A stretch of 64,000 nucleotides of DNA. Source: Sulfuritalea sp. GTDB lineage: Bacteria > Pseudomonadota > Gammaproteobacteria > Burkholderiales > Rhodocyclaceae. Each line of letters opens with the position of its first letter. Within the stretch, counting starts at the first letter, position 1. The stretch covers positions 1 through 64,000 of the forward strand of contig JALHPU010000024.1 of the NCBI GenBank assembly GCA_022842325.1. Reading direction: 5' to 3'. Below, piece by piece: positions 62,900-64,000 of the stretch. Below the pieces are notes generated by a model. The model was not told where the DNA came from and did not search any database. It worked only from the letters and a program-made list of their open reading frames with translations. The translations under genes were made by a program, and so were the position numbers.

Positions 62900-64000
62900 A
62901 GCACGAAGCATTTATCTGCGACGCAATCCGCACCCCGATCGGCCGTTACGGCGGCACCCTGGCCACGATCCGCACCGACGATCTGGCCGCACTGCCGATC
63001 AAGGCCCTGATGACGCGCAACGGCAAGGTCGACTGGAGCGTGGTCGAGGACGTGATCTACGGCTGCGCCAACCAGGCTGGCGAAGACAACCGCAACGTGG
63101 CGCGCATGGCGGCTCTGCTGGCCGGCCTGCCGGTCGCCGTGCCCGGCGCCACCATCAACCGCCTCTGCGGCTCCGGCATGGATGCCGTGGGCACGGCCGC
63201 GCGCGCGATCAAGGCCGGCGAAACCGCACTGATGATCGCCGGCGGCGTCGAAAGCATGAGCCGCGCCCCCTTCGTCATGCCCAAGGCCGACAGCGCCTTC
63301 TCGCGCAGCAACGCGGTGTATGACACGACCATCGGCTGGCGCTTCGTGAACAAGCTGATGAAGCAGCAGTACGGCGTCGACTCGATGCCGGAAACCGCCG
63401 ACAACGTCGCCGCCGAGTTCAAGATCGGCCGCGCCGAACAGGATGCCTTCGCCCTGCGCTCGCAGCAGCGCTGGGGCGCCGCCAACGCAGCAGGCTTCTT
63501 CAAGAGCGAGATCGTCCCGGTCGAGATTGCGCAGAAGAAAGGCGATCCCAAGATTTTCGACACCGACGAGCACCCGCGCCCCGACACCACGCTGGAACAG
63601 CTTGCCAAGCTGAAGGGCATAAATAACAAGCCCGGCGGCCCCGACCTGACCGTGACCGCGGGCAATGCCTCGGGCGTGAATGACGGCGCCTGCGCGCTGC
63701 TGATCGCCTCGGAAGCGGCGGCCAAGGCCCATGGCCTGACGCCGAAGGCGCGCGTCGTGGCCATGGCCACGGCCGGCGTGGCGCCGCGCATCATGGGCTT
63801 CGGCCCGGCGCCGGCAGTGAAGAAACTGCTGGCGCAGGCCGGGCTGCGCCTCGACCAGATGGATGTCATCGAACTCAACGAAGCCTTCGCCGCCCAGGGT
63901 CTCGCCGTGACGCGCGACCTCGGTCTGGCGGACGACGATGCGCGCGTGAACCCCAACGGCGGCGCCATCGCCATCGGCCATCCGCTGGGCATGAGCGGCG
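62896..64000 (+). CDS. paaJ: 3-Oxoadipyl-CoA thiolase (partial, runs off the window)
   Basis: 368 codons are present; the C-terminus is cut. The enzyme cleaves 3-oxoadipyl-CoA to succinyl-CoA and acetyl-CoA, the last phenylacetate step. AFICDAIRTPIGRYGGTLA starts it, NRLCGSGMDAVGTAARAIKAGE carries the nucleophilic Cys, GGVESMSRAPFVMPKA follows, and NEAFAAQGLAV and NPNGGAIAIGHPLGMSG hold the His. The second catalytic Cys must lie beyond the edge. The adipyl rather than acetyl substrate is inferred from the neighbours. paaJ/pcaF naming is interchangeable here. Confidence 0.93.
   Translation, partial: MKHEAFICDAIRTPIGRYGGTLATIRTDDLAALPIKALMTRNGKVDWSVVEDVIYGCANQAGEDNRNVARMAALLAGLPVAVPGATINRLCGSGMDAVGTAARAIKAGETALMIAGGVESMSRAPFVMPKADSAFSRSNAVYDTTIGWRFVNKLMKQQYGVDSMPETADNVAAEFKIGRAEQDAFALRSQQRWGAANAAGFFKSEIVPVEIAQKKGDPKIFDTDEHPRPDTTLEQLAKLKGINNKPGGPDLTVTAGNASGVNDGACALLIASEAAAKAHGLTPKARVVAMATAGVAPRIMGFGPAPAVKKLLAQAGLRLDQMDVIELNEAFAAQGLAVTRDLGLADDDARVNPNGGAIAIGHPLGMSG

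Overview
The window is GC-rich proteobacterial chromosome. Tightly packed operons, a sat-aprBA sulfur-oxidation operon, sucCD, a phenylacetate (paa) cluster and long polysaccharide clusters suggest a Betaproteobacterium, plausibly a sulfur-oxidising member of the Rhodocyclales/Sterolibacteriaceae type. This placement is inferred from gene content only. I see no rRNA, tRNA, CRISPR array, integrase or transposase.

Layout. (1) 47-4895, minus strand: a YkgJ-type cysteine-cluster protein, then the operon sat-aprB-aprA, which joins sulfite and AMP to adenosine phosphosulfate (APS) and then sulfate, in the oxidative direction. (2) 5481-22274, plus strand: sixteen close-packed genes, mostly overlapping as ATGA. 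They encode an O-antigen type ABC exporter (Wzm/Wzt), all three enzymes making 2-aminoethylphosphonate (PEP mutase, phosphonopyruvate decarboxylase, AEP transaminase), a nucleotidyltransferase, a TagF/CDP-glycerol-transferase-like protein, GDP-mannose dehydratase, a perosamine-synthase-type aminotransferase, glycosyltransferases and methyltransferases. Together they predict an exported phosphonate-decorated, probably perosamine-containing glycan. (3) 22282-30411: further surface-glycan genes: two glycosyltransferases, a polyprenyl-phosphate sugar transferase, an FkbM methyltransferase, a GT-C-like membrane protein, a flavoprotein and GtrA.

(4) 30491-35829, minus strand: a 61-residue type IV pilin that is only the N-terminal helix, followed by a small secreted cysteine-containing protein. 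This looks like a split pilin. Beyond a strong terminator lie a large membrane protein, an ABC permease, an uncharacterised protein and an ABC ATPase. (5) 35970-43941: two O-GlcNAc-transferase-like (SPINDLY/GT41) proteins. One is a 1932-residue giant with two tandem TPR-GT41 units and two different methyltransferase domains.

(6) 44229-56673, minus strand: an eight-gene signalling operon. It holds a CHASE2 Ser/Thr kinase, a PP2C phosphatase, an FHA protein, a CHASE2 adenylate cyclase, a metallo-beta-lactamase-fold cyclic-nucleotide phosphodiesterase candidate, a cyclic-nucleotide-binding rhodanese, a GAF-fused GspE/PilB ATPase and a GAF-HD-GYP c-di-GMP phosphodiesterase. It contains makers, breakers and readers of three signals (protein phosphate, cAMP, c-di-GMP), ending on a pilus/secretion motor. 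(7) 56962-60839: sucCD (minus) and glpK (plus). (8) 60871-64000: paaY (minus) and paaG-paaI-thiolase (plus), the last cut by the window edge.

Two families of short dispersed palindromes run through the window. One is a roughly 23-bp hairpin with the core TCGSCG-N9-CGCCGACT (eight copies, two inside coding sequence). The other is a two-hairpin element of about 47 bp ending GGAC-ATAAA (three sites). Neither has an associated transposase in the window.
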